Origin: Gimesia sp.
Lineage (GTDB): Bacteria > Planctomycetota > Planctomycetia > Planctomycetales > Planctomycetaceae
Direction of reading: 5' to 3'
Assembly: GCA_002706765.1 (NCBI GenBank)
Contig: PAJV01000065.1
Coordinates: 54,411-118,410, forward strand
Length of the DNA stretch: 64,000 nt
Below the pieces are notes generated by a model. That model saw only the letters and a program-made list of their open reading frames with translations, had not been told where the DNA came from and did no database searches. A program made the position numbers and the translations under genes. Positions 56,362 to 64,000 of this stretch are shown in pieces (position 1 is the stretch's first letter; each line of letters starts with the position of its first letter).

Positions 56362-58149
56362 ATGCTTCATTTGATAAACTGTCGAAGTGTCTCTGCCTTA
56401 CTGACAGTATTGGCTGTCTCTCTGCTGACGACGAAAGCTCAAGCCGCAAAGCATACCAACGTGATTCTGATCATGACCGATGACCAGGGGGGCTGGGATT
56501 ATGGCTTCAAGGGAAACAGGCATCTGAGTACGCCGAACCTGGATACCATCGCCGCGAACGGTGCACGGCTCAGTCGCTTCTATGTCAGTCCGGTCTGTAC
56601 GCCGACCCGTGCCAACCTGATGACAGGGCGTTACAACTATCGCACCCGTGCCATCGATACTTACATCGGTCGTGCCATGCTCGAACCGGCAGAAGTCACT
56701 ATTGCCGAAGCACTCGCTCCCGCCGGTTACCGCACGGGAATCTTCGGGAAATGGCATCTGGGAGATTCGTATCCACTCAGGCCACAGGACCAGGGATTTC
56801 AGGAAGTGCTCGTGCACCGGGGAGGCGGCATCGGTCAGCCCAGCGACCCACCTGAAGGAGCCGGGAAGTATACCGATCCGGTGTTGTTCCATAATGGTGA
56901 AAAGAAACAGATGCATGGCTATTGCACGGATATCTATTTTGATCATGCAATGAAATTTATCGAGCAGAACGAATCGCAGGATAAGCCGACATTCATGTAT
57001 ATCGCGACCAACGCGCCCCATGGGCCTTTTGACGATGTCCCTGAAGATCTTCGTAAAAAATACCAGGCAATGGACCTGACTGATGCTTATGGATTCGATT
57101 TGAACCCGAAACGCAAGAATGAAAAACAGTTTGATAAAACAGCGCGCGTTTTTTCGATGATCGAAAATATTGATCAGAATATTGGTAAGCTGCTTCAACA
57201 TCTCAAACAGATTGATGCGCTGGACAATACCCTGGTCCTGTTTCTCAATGACAATGGTCCGAACGGTCCGCGTTTTGTCGGCGAACATCGCGGGATGAAA
57301 GGCAGTGTGAATGAAGGGGGAATCCGCTCCGTTCTGATCGCACACTGGCCGGCACAACTTAAGGCAGGTACGGTCAATCCCACGATCGCCGCCCATTATG
57401 ATCTCTTTCCGACCATCCTGGCGGCAACCGGTGTCGACAAGCCGAAAGGATTGCAACTGGACGGAGTCAATGTGCTGCCGCTGCTGAAAGACAATGCCGA
57501 TCAATGGCCTGAACGCTCGCTGTTTCTGCAGTGGCATCGCGGGGATGAACCTCAGCCAAGAACGAATGCTGCGGTGGTCACGCAAGATTATAAAATGACA
57601 TTCTCCAAACCGGATGAACCGGGCAAACTGTTTCATCTGCAAAACGATCCCGCCGAACGCCAGGACCTTGCGGGAGCCAAAACAAAGCTGGCCTCAAACC
57701 TGACAGAGCAATACAACACCTGGTTTCGTGATGTGAGTTCGACACGTCCTGATAATTACGCTCCACCCCGCATTCATGTCGGGAACCCGAAAGAAGAAAC
57801 CACGGTTCTCACTCGACAGGACTGGCGCTACTCCGTACCGAAAGGGAAAGGCTGGACCAGTGATGCACGAGGTCAATGGCTGGTGACGATTGAGCAGACA
57901 GGTCCTTATGATATCAAAGTACTGTTCGGCACAGAGAAAGCACAATCCAGCGTCGAGATGACCGTGCAGGTGGGGCATGATCTGTTTCATGCAGAGGTCC
58001 CGGCAGGCCAGACAGAACATGTTTTTCCCAACGTAACCCTGCACGCAGGGGAGCAGACGATTGATGTGAAAATTGTGGAAGGAAAACTCGAACGGGGACC
58101 AAAAATGGTTTATATCACTCAGAAACCTCAAGAGTCCTCTGCCCCTTAA
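56362..58149 (+). CDS. Secreted arylsulfatase with extra C-terminal beta domain
   Basis: A 595-residue type I sulfatase with a signal peptide (ending TTKAQA, about residue 28). Metal motif IMTDDQGGWDYG (37-48); formylglycine signature C79-T-P-T-R-A with LMTGRYNYRTR; FGKWHLGDSYPLRPQDQGF; FLNDNGPNGPRF. After the usual end (FHLQNDPAERQDLAG) there are about 120 more residues that look all-beta (GQWLVTIEQTGPYDIKVLFG), probably a carbohydrate-binding or accessory sandwich. The substrate is unknown. Confidence 0.93.
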   Translation: MLHLINCRSVSALLTVLAVSLLTTKAQAAKHTNVILIMTDDQGGWDYGFKGNRHLSTPNLDTIAANGARLSRFYVSPVCTPTRANLMTGRYNYRTRAIDTYIGRAMLEPAEVTIAEALAPAGYRTGIFGKWHLGDSYPLRPQDQGFQEVLVHRGGGIGQPSDPPEGAGKYTDPVLFHNGEKKQMHGYCTDIYFDHAMKFIEQNESQDKPTFMYIATNAPHGPFDDVPEDLRKKYQAMDLTDAYGFDLNPKRKNEKQFDKTARVFSMIENIDQNIGKLLQHLKQIDALDNTLVLFLNDNGPNGPRFVGEHRGMKGSVNEGGIRSVLIAHWPAQLKAGTVNPTIAAHYDLFPTILAATGVDKPKGLQLDGVNVLPLLKDNADQWPERSLFLQWHRGDEPQPRTNAAVVTQDYKMTFSKPDEPGKLFHLQNDPAERQDLAGAKTKLASNLTEQYNTWFRDVSSTRPDNYAPPRIHVGNPKEETTVLTRQDWRYSVPKGKGWTSDARGQWLVTIEQTGPYDIKVLFGTEKAQSSVEMTVQVGHDLFHAEVPAGQTEHVFPNVTLHAGEQTIDVKIVEGKLERGPKMVYITQKPQESSAP

Positions 58150-58478
58150 ATCGTCATTTTGAAAGGGGTTGAGGCCGGTCTTATAACTGTTTCCATCGGT
58201 TCTTTCTTATAAGAAAGTGAAAAACGGTCATAATCTGGAATGGTCACAGGCTGTGATTCAAATTACTATAAATAAGGATTGTTAAATTAGAGGGTAAGTA
58301 CTGTTTTCGTTTTCTGCCGGTTTCACCTGGGAAACCTCCCGCAATTTCATTGCTGGCACGTAGGAACTGTACTGCAGGTACTTACCGAACCTCGATGAAT
58401 TGACTACTGACAGTCAATCAATACTCACACCTGCCAGTCGCGTAAGTTGTCGGCTGGCCTCTTTAATGGGATTGATTA
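58150..58478. other. Intergenic region with a 16-bp palindrome
   Basis: 329 bp with no gene between the sulfatase and the Tat oxidoreductase. It contains a perfect palindrome, CTTTCTTATAAGAAAG, at 58202-58217. It could be a regulator site for the oxidoreductase 260 bp downstream, or simply a hairpin after the sulfatase. Confidence 0.4.
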
Positions 58479-59786
58479 ATGCAAAAGAATTCAAATTTCA
58501 GCCGTCGCGAATTTCTGAAGACCACCACCGCCGGTGCCGCTGCTATTTCAGCCGGTGTCTGGACGGGAGTTGCTCCGGCCGCTTCAAAGTCTGCCAACGG
58601 TAAGTTGAACATCGCCTGCATCGGTACTGCCAACCGGGCAGCAGCAGATGTGGATGGCGTCAAAGGCGAGAATATTGTCGCGCTGGTCGATGTGGACAGC
58701 AACTATCTCGATCGTGCGTCTGCCAGCTTCCCAAATGCCCGTCTGTATGCTGACTATCGCGAGATGCTGGAAAGCGAAGAAGGAAAAATTGATGCCGTTG
58801 TCATTGGTACGACCGACCATCATCATGCTCCTGCGACGATTCGGGCAATTCGCAAAGGGCTGCACGTTTATTGTGAAAAGCCACTGACGCACACCGTTCA
58901 GGAAGCACGCATCATTGCAGAAGAAGCAAAGAAGCAGGGCGTTGCCACTCAGCTGGGAACACAGATTCACGCTGGTGACAATTATCGTCGTGTCGTTGAG
59001 ATCGTAGAGTCCGGTGTCCTGGGTGACATCGGCGAAGTCCATGTCTGGGTCGGTAAAGGCTGGGGAGGCGGAGATCTTCCGACGGAAACTCAAGCCCCTC
59101 CCAAGAATCTGAACTGGGATCTGTGGCTGGGACCAGCTCCCGAACGGCCCTATGCCGCTGGACGCTATCATCCTGCTCAATGGCGACGCTGGTGGCAGTT
59201 CGGTCAGGGAACCCTGGGCGATATGGCCTGCCACTACATGGACCTGCCTTTCTGGGCTCTGAAACTGCGTCATCCCACTCACTGTGAAGCAGAAGGTCCG
59301 GAAGTCCATCCGGAAGCCTGTCCGCATGGACTGACTGTCCGCTACAAATTCCCCAAGCGGGGCGATCTGGCTCCCGTCAATCTGACCTGGTATGACGGAA
59401 ACATGATTCCGAAAAAAGTCGCCGGCGAACGCGTTCCCGGCAGCGGGGTGATGTTTGTCGGTTCGGAAGGCAGCATGTTTGCCAACTACGGCAGTTATAA
59501 ATTATTCCCCAAGGAAAAATTTGCTGACTTCACTCCTCCCAAGCAGAGCATTCCGAATTCAATCGGACATCATGCGGAATGGATCAAGGCCTGCAAAGAT
59601 GGTTCTCCCACAACCTGCAACTTTGATTATTCCGGCGCTTTGACTGAATCGGTTCTGCTGGGTAATGTTTCCTACCGTGCGAAGAAAGCACTGGACTGGG
59701 ATGCTGCCAGCCTGAAAGCCACCAACTGTCCCGAAGCCGACCAGTACATCACCAAAGAGTACCGTGCCGGCTGGGAAGTGGTTTAA
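58479..59786 (+). CDS. Tat-exported Gfo/Idh/MocA family oxidoreductase, second copy
   Basis: A 435-residue oxidoreductase of the same subfamily and length as the gene at 572-1879. The twin-arginine signal is SRREFLKT (8-15); the Rossmann loop reads IGTANRAAA (48-56); EKP is at 133-135; QLGTQIHAGDNYRRVVEIV and WRRWWQFGQGTLGDMACHYMD match the other copy closely. It is exported folded with its nicotinamide cofactor. No operon partner on this strand. The substrate is unknown. Confidence 0.93.
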   Translation: MQKNSNFSRREFLKTTTAGAAAISAGVWTGVAPAASKSANGKLNIACIGTANRAAADVDGVKGENIVALVDVDSNYLDRASASFPNARLYADYREMLESEEGKIDAVVIGTTDHHHAPATIRAIRKGLHVYCEKPLTHTVQEARIIAEEAKKQGVATQLGTQIHAGDNYRRVVEIVESGVLGDIGEVHVWVGKGWGGGDLPTETQAPPKNLNWDLWLGPAPERPYAAGRYHPAQWRRWWQFGQGTLGDMACHYMDLPFWALKLRHPTHCEAEGPEVHPEACPHGLTVRYKFPKRGDLAPVNLTWYDGNMIPKKVAGERVPGSGVMFVGSEGSMFANYGSYKLFPKEKFADFTPPKQSIPNSIGHHAEWIKACKDGSPTTCNFDYSGALTESVLLGNVSYRAKKALDWDAASLKATNCPEADQYITKEYRAGWEVV

Positions 59787-59837
59787 TTTTGAAAGCCATC
59801 CAGTACTGTCCGGCTCCTCAATCGTGAGTGAGCCGGG

Positions 59838-60965
59838 CTACTGGCCTTCAATGTATTTCAGCTGAATGTCGGTGTCTGGCAGTTTCTTTTTCAATTCCGC
59901 CACCCCTTTTTCGGTGACCGCCGTTCGCGTCAGTTTCAGATCTTTGAGACTGGTGAGCCCCTCCAGATCTTTCAGGCCCTCATCAGAGACAGCCGTGGAA
60001 CCGAGGTGCAGAAATTCCAGCTTCTGCATGTCTTTCAGATATTTGAGACCCGCATTGGTCAACCGGGTATTATCCAGGTTCAACCATTCCAGGCTCGTCA
60101 GTCCCTGCAGTGGTTCGATACCGGCATCAGTCAGTCCCACGCGCCATAGATTCAGCTTTTTCAGTTCTCCCAGACCGGACAGATGTTTCATCCCGGCATC
60201 CGAGAGCAGGCTGTTTTCACTCAGGTCCAGTTCTTCCAACTGGGGAATTTTTGCGAAAACTGCCAGACCATCGTCCGAGATCTGATTCTGCGAGAGGCGT
60301 GTTTTCTTCAGTTTGGGGAATTGAGTAAGTGTGGCGAGCCCATCATCGTCGACCAGTGTTTTAGCCAGGTAGAGTTCTTCCAGTTTATTCAGGTCTTTCA
60401 TCTGCGAAAGCCCGTCACCGCTGACCCAGAGAAAATCGAGCATCAACGCTTTCAGGTTAGTCAGCTGATTGATGTCAGCCATGGCATCATCATCGATATC
60501 CGAGTTGCCGGACAGACGCAGCGCTTTGAGCCTGGAAAGACCGGTCAGATAAGAGATGGCCTTGTTGTTCAACGAGCAGTTTCGCAGGTCGAGGTTTTCC
60601 AGTGTCGTGACTTTTCCCACGGGTTCCAGAGCGGCATCGGTAATCGGTGTTTCATTTAACAGCAGGGAACGGAGATGCGAGAGCCCTGCGATGTCTTTCA
60701 GTGCCGCATCATCAATTTTTGCTCCGCGGAAATCGACTTCAATCACATAGCCGGCCTGATCCTGTTTCAGTTTTGCTCCCAGCTTTTTCAGGGAATCCGC
60801 GAGTTGAACTTCACTTTCAGGCACGCCTGCTGTGGGGGCTTCTGTTGCTTTCTCTGTTTTTTCAACCGGTGTGGCAGCGGGTTTGTTTGAGGGTTCTTTC
60901 TCGGCACATCCCGAAATCAGTAACAGTGATAATACGAAAAGGGACATGTCCCGAAACGGTTTCAT
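59838..60965 (-). CDS. Leucine-rich-repeat lipoprotein
   Basis: A 375-residue lipoprotein; the start at 60965 has AAGGA upstream and begins a signal ending LLLISGC (Cys20). From about residue 90 it consists of ten or more leucine-rich repeats of 23-25 residues (LKDIAGLSHLRSLLLNETPITDAALEPV; GLTDAGIEPLQGLTSLEWLNLDNTRL), the bacterial LRR type found in many planctomycete surface proteins. It probably binds proteins outside the cytoplasm; no partner is shown. Confidence 0.9.
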   Translation of the reverse strand: MKPFRDMSLFVLSLLLISGCAEKEPSNKPAATPVEKTEKATEAPTAGVPESEVQLADSLKKLGAKLKQDQAGYVIEVDFRGAKIDDAALKDIAGLSHLRSLLLNETPITDAALEPVGKVTTLENLDLRNCSLNNKAISYLTGLSRLKALRLSGNSDIDDDAMADINQLTNLKALMLDFLWVSGDGLSQMKDLNKLEELYLAKTLVDDDGLATLTQFPKLKKTRLSQNQISDDGLAVFAKIPQLEELDLSENSLLSDAGMKHLSGLGELKKLNLWRVGLTDAGIEPLQGLTSLEWLNLDNTRLTNAGLKYLKDMQKLEFLHLGSTAVSDEGLKDLEGLTSLKDLKLTRTAVTEKGVAELKKKLPDTDIQLKYIEGQ

Positions 60966-61166
60966 AGCGGTATCCTTAATACGAAATAGCGAAAACGTGT
61001 CACGTCTAAAGCATACCGATTCACGATATTGCTCAAAACTGAATGCGGGGCTGCATTTCCGCTTTTTGTCGAATTGATTCTGTTGTAAAAGCATAAAAGG
61101 CCGGTTTGGGAAATTGTAAAATTGTTTTCAGGATGAGTTTAGAGGTAGCGACCGTTTCCCGGTCTG

Positions 61167-62519
61167 TTAAAAACGGAATTCATAAGCCTGGCGTTCCCCC
61201 TCGTCTCCCAGTGAATCGAGCATGCTGATCTCGGCGCGTTTCATGGTGAGATAATCAGTAATTCGGTTCTCTCCGAATCCAGACAGCAGGACCGAATTCT
61301 GTTCCAGCGCAGACAGGGCCGACTCCAGGTCGGTGGGATAAGCATTCATGTTCAAGGCACGTCGTTCCTCTGCCGAGAGCAGCGCAGGGTCGGTCAGTAC
61401 AGGATCGCCCGGATCGAGTTCATTTTCGATTCCGTCCAGTCCTGCACAGATCAGTCCAGAAAGTGCCAGGTAGGGATTACAGGTGGGATCACAGGGACGG
61501 TACTCGAGATTGACCGTCGCCGCTTCCTGCCCCTGGTATCCCGAGGCGGCCCGGACACTCGCTTCGCGGTTATCAGGACCCCAGCAGGTATAGCTGGAAC
61601 TCCAGCAGCGTTCCACAAACCGCCGATAGGAATTCGTGGTCGGGGCGGTCAACGCCATCAACGCGGGCAGGTGTTTGAGAATGCCTCCCATAAAATGACG
61701 CGCTGTCCCGGAGAGATTGAATTCACCCGCCGGGTCGTAAAACAGGTTTCGGCCTTCGTCCCACAGACTGAAGTGAATATGGCATCCATTCCCGGCAAAC
61801 GCAGGGGAGATTTTAGGCATGAATGAAACGCGATAACCGTGCGCCAGTGCGACGCCGCGCACGGTCTCTTTGAAGACCACCTGCTGATCGGCGGCCAGCA
61901 GTCCAGCTTGATGTCGTATCGGAATTTCCTGTTGTCCAGGTCCCGCTTCCGGATAGTATTTTTCCACTTTGATGCCCTGTTGTTCCAGCGCATCAATCAG
62001 GGGCAGAATAAATGGACTGGCCAGATCCATGGCGGCAGAACTGAAACAGTTCAACTGATCGACGGGTTCCCAGCCCGTCTCCGTTTGATCAGACAGTGTG
62101 AATTCATTCTCAAAGGCAGCCTGAATCTGCAAGCCCCGAGCAGCGAGCCGACTGAGAAAGTCTTTGAGCAGGCTGCGGGGACAGAGTTCCCACGGATCGC
62201 CCTGCAGCGTTTCCACATCCGCCAGCATTCGGGCGTGACCTGGCAGGTAAGGCAGAACCTGAAACGTGTCGACATCAGGACGGATGCGGACTTCACCCAC
62301 CGGTTGATATTTACTGAGTGGCGGAAGATGATCGAAGACGTTCACCGACATCTGGGCCTGCGTCAGACCAATGCCACTTTCCAGAATGGCATCCAGTTCC
62401 CCCGGCCGGAATGCTTTGCCGCGGGTAATGCCGTCCGGACCCACATAGATGGCACGCACCAGTTCAATCTTCTGTTCCCGTAACTGCTTCTCAAGAAGTT
62501 CGCGTTGCATATTGATCAT
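61167..62519 (-). CDS. Glutamine synthetase family protein (GlnA-like, possibly not true GS)
   Basis: A 450-residue enzyme of the glutamine synthetase family. It has YVGPDGITRGKAF at the N-terminus, EKYYPEAGPGQQEIPIRH and GNGCHIHFSLWDEG in the catalytic barrel, and FVERCWSSSYTCWGPDNREASVR as the ATP/Arg-binding block. The N-terminal wording (LVRAIYVGPDGITRGKA) is typical of GS-like gamma-glutamyl-amine ligases (PuuA, GlnA3/4-type) rather than ammonium-assimilating GlnA. It ligates glutamate, or a similar acid, to an amine with ATP. It stands alone. Confidence 0.88.
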   Translation of the reverse strand: MINMQRELLEKQLREQKIELVRAIYVGPDGITRGKAFRPGELDAILESGIGLTQAQMSVNVFDHLPPLSKYQPVGEVRIRPDVDTFQVLPYLPGHARMLADVETLQGDPWELCPRSLLKDFLSRLAARGLQIQAAFENEFTLSDQTETGWEPVDQLNCFSSAAMDLASPFILPLIDALEQQGIKVEKYYPEAGPGQQEIPIRHQAGLLAADQQVVFKETVRGVALAHGYRVSFMPKISPAFAGNGCHIHFSLWDEGRNLFYDPAGEFNLSGTARHFMGGILKHLPALMALTAPTTNSYRRFVERCWSSSYTCWGPDNREASVRAASGYQGQEAATVNLEYRPCDPTCNPYLALSGLICAGLDGIENELDPGDPVLTDPALLSAEERRALNMNAYPTDLESALSALEQNSVLLSGFGENRITDYLTMKRAEISMLDSLGDEGERQAYEFRF

Positions 62520-63187
62520 TCACTCAATCGAATCCGGATATTCCAGATCGCGTTTATTGAATTGGTCTGATGGTGGTTCGCAGAAAACTGATCTTAATCA
62601 TCGACAGGTCACTTTTCCAGTATTGTCGTCGCAAGTATCAACGGCTGCTCACAATGAGCGGCTGATGATGCTTGTGATAATTTACCATTCGCCCTTCGCC
62701 TACAGAACTGAACTTCCCCCACCTGTTGCTACACATTCCCGCACTCCCGCTGCATAAAATGAACTTGACCGCTGCGCGCCAACAGCGATAAGCACTAAAC
62801 TGAGTCGCGCGCGTGCCCAGTTTACAGTGCACTGAAACATGCGACAGCTGTTCCTGACCTTCACTACAAAACAGCCTGTATTTTCCCGATTTGCACTGCT
62901 TGAATTCCCACCCGTTCGTGATGGTATCCTGCGGGTCGCCACACATCGCAACTCTTCGTCCCAGCACCGCCCCGACGTCGCAGCAGGTCGGTTCTCTGTC
63001 AACCCGTATCGCCACATTTTATGGTTCATCCCTCTTGACCTCCAGACGCACTTCCACAAAATAATCCACCATGAATAACCCAACATGCAACGGAACCACA
63101 CCCCCCCCAGCCAACAGACTCCAGATCCACAGCTCGAATACAAGAATGAACCTCACTAACATAACAAACATTCAATGTCCTCTCCCC
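62520..63187. other. Intergenic region, no gene
   Basis: About 670 bp upstream of the glutamine-synthetase-family gene. Short open frames on both strands (minus 62638-63015 and 62700-63143) have biased, Cys/Arg/Gly-rich translations and no ribosome binding site. It leads into the hairpin repeat cluster and may itself be part of a repeated non-coding element. Confidence 0.4.
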
Positions 63188-63190
63188 CGG

Positions 63191-63230
63191 GCGCGTGCCA
63201 CTGATCGGCTTGCCCGACAGTGCGCGAACA
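63191..63230. repeat. Hairpin element with bulged stem
   Basis: CACTG (63199-63203) pairs with CAGTG (63218-63222), continued by TCGG with CCGA inside, with A204 bulged and flanking GCGC pairs. A compact stem-loop at the head of the repeat cluster. Confidence 0.5.
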
Positions 63231-63252
63231 AACAGCCCCACTCAGAAAAACA

Positions 63253-63350
63253 GGGTAAGCCCGAATTAAATTCGGGCCGAGCACAGCGAGCAGGAAACTG
63301 ACAGGTCAAACGCACAATCCAGGGCAACACATCCCAGCTGTTCATCGTAG
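63253..63350 (+). repeat. 98-bp structured repeat, copy 1
   Basis: Starts GGGTAAGC and contains an inverted repeat with 9-bp arms (63259-63267, 63269-63277), then CAGGAAACTG, CAAACGCACAATCCAG and the end CTGTTCATCGTAG. It aligns end to end, at equal length, with the copy at 63903-64000. Confidence 0.75.
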
Positions 63351-63477
63351 GGGCCGTCCCATGTGTCGGCCCGCCTGGCGAGTATCAACCCGTTTCACAT
63401 CACAATGGCAACAGATAAAACATTCCAATCTATATTTTCAACCACGAAAAACTCAAAACCACCCACAAGAAAAAATG

Positions 63478-63525
63478 GGTGAGCCCGAATGCAATCCGGG
63501 CCGAGCGGAGCGAGCAGGAGGTCGC
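63478..63525 (+). repeat. Structured repeat, short copy 2
   Basis: Shares the first hairpin and the CCGAGC..GCGAGCAGG segment with copy 1: arms 63483-63490 and 63494-63501 (one G-T pair), loop GCA. The 3' half of the 98-bp unit is absent; a different sequence with GTCGCAGCTACCACG follows. Confidence 0.7.
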
Positions 63526-63573
63526 AGCTACCACGTACCCTCTAGAATCGGGCTTCCCATACTCATTCGACAC

Positions 63574-63590
63574 GGCCGGACAAGCCGGCC
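63574..63590. repeat. GC-rich hairpin in the repeat cluster
   Basis: Perfect 6-bp arms GGCCGG (63574-63579) and CCGGCC (63585-63590) with a 5-base loop, between copies 2 and 3 of the repeat. Confidence 0.55.
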
Positions 63591-63902
63591 ATGGCACCCG
63601 GTAATCTTTCTATTGGTTGCAATGTTTCCCACAAAATCAGACGAGCGGGTGGCACCGTTAGCTTGTCCAACGGTGAAGGTGATCACGGTTCCCTTACCCG
63701 GTTCACAACGAATTATAAAAGAATCGTCCTCACTCCCGCAGATGAAAATCCCGAACTACTGAAAGAGCAAATAGAAGGGTGAAAAAGGTGTTATCGATAT
63801 ACATCATAGAACACCCCAGATGAGCCCCGTTATTTCTAGCTCGAAAAAACCGCAGCTAACGCCGTTCGGCTAATGTGAAAGTAAAAATGCGAGAGAAAGA
63901 AC

Positions 63903-64000
63903 GGGTAGCCCCGGATGCAATCCGGGGTTGTCGCAGACAACAGGAAACTGTCAGGGCAAACGCACAATCCAGAACAATAAAGCCAACCTGTTCATCGTAG
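63903..64000 (+). repeat. 98-bp structured repeat, copy 3 (at window edge)
   Basis: GGGTAGCCCC start; first hairpin with perfect 8-bp arms (63909-63916, 63920-63927, loop GCA), and a second hairpin TTGTC-GCA-GACAA (63928-63940) not present in copies 1 and 2. Then the shared CAGGAAACTG, CAAACGCACAATCCAG and CTGTTCATCGTAG blocks, ending exactly at the window edge. Confidence 0.75.

Noticed and set aside
56398-57642. 414-codon minus-strand open frame
   Set aside because: Antisense to the third sulfatase, which has intact catalytic motifs.
62638-63143. Open frames upstream of the glutamine synthetase family gene
   Set aside because: Cys/Arg/Gly-rich translations without start signals in a region leading into hairpin repeats; more likely non-coding.
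63253-64000. Repeat cluster considered as a CRISPR array
   Set aside because: Only three copies, of unequal length, irregularly spaced by hundreds of bases, with internal hairpins and no cas genes.

Overview
The window looks like chromosomal DNA from a member of the Planctomycetota, most like the Gimesia group. The basis is the gene set rather than any marker search: two DUF1559 prepilin-like genes, three secreted sulfatases, two Tat-exported Gfo/Idh/MocA oxidoreductases, a CRTAC1 (VCBS/UnbV) lipoprotein, membrane-TPR proteins, many small secreted low-complexity proteins, and a 1.5 kb tail of hairpin repeats. GC content looks moderate. Gene density is ordinary for the phylum, with many short same-strand runs and several hairpin terminators.

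Layout. 1-2.4 kb: the end of a response-regulator receiver domain, a Tat oxidoreductase and a small secreted protein. 2.6-8 kb: a probable sugar-acid catabolic locus, with mannonate-dehydratase-like, enolase-superfamily and M81 (MlrC) genes on the minus strand, divergent from an IclR regulator plus RraA-like aldolase pair. 8-16 kb: a sulfatase with an altered signature, an HPPD-like VOC protein, a type 2 NADH dehydrogenase with two tiny membrane proteins, and several secreted proteins. 16-19 kb: an SDR, a small orphan gene and a low-GC patch holding a nonsense-mutated small gene and a RelE/HigB-HigA type toxin-antitoxin pair (toxin frameshifted), ending at tRNA-Asp(GUC). 19-26 kb: class V aminotransferase with an isochorismatase-like hydrolase, an SUMF1-domain protein, ribosomal protein S1 with a long acidic leader, a TIM-barrel protein and two small genes.

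26-38 kb: a sulfatase divergent from a MarR regulator, followed by a complete tripartite export system (large TolC-like lipoprotein, HlyD-type adaptor with C-terminal EF-hands, MacB-like ATPase and permease) and a secreted thioredoxin-NHL protein resembling animal NHLRC2. 38-41 kb: a 2TM protein and a copper P1B-ATPase, then an esterase. 41-50 kb: SGNH-like and membrane-TPR genes (minus) divergent from CRTAC1, carbamoyltransferase, SxtJ and DUF5989 genes (plus), which look like one cell-surface modification module. 50-56 kb: a small lipoprotein, duplicated DUF1559 genes, a second membrane-TPR protein and a thioredoxin-like lipoprotein. 56-62.5 kb: a sulfatase, the second Tat oxidoreductase, a leucine-rich-repeat lipoprotein and a glutamine synthetase family enzyme. 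62.5-64 kb: no gene, but a cluster of hairpin repeats.

The most interesting points are the EF-hand export adaptor with its long out-of-frame overlap with the TolC gene, the bacterial NHLRC2-like protein, the carbamoyltransferase/SxtJ/DUF5989 module, the toxin gene broken in a T8 tract, and the structured repeat family at the end. Assignments come from reading motifs by eye; no database search was run.
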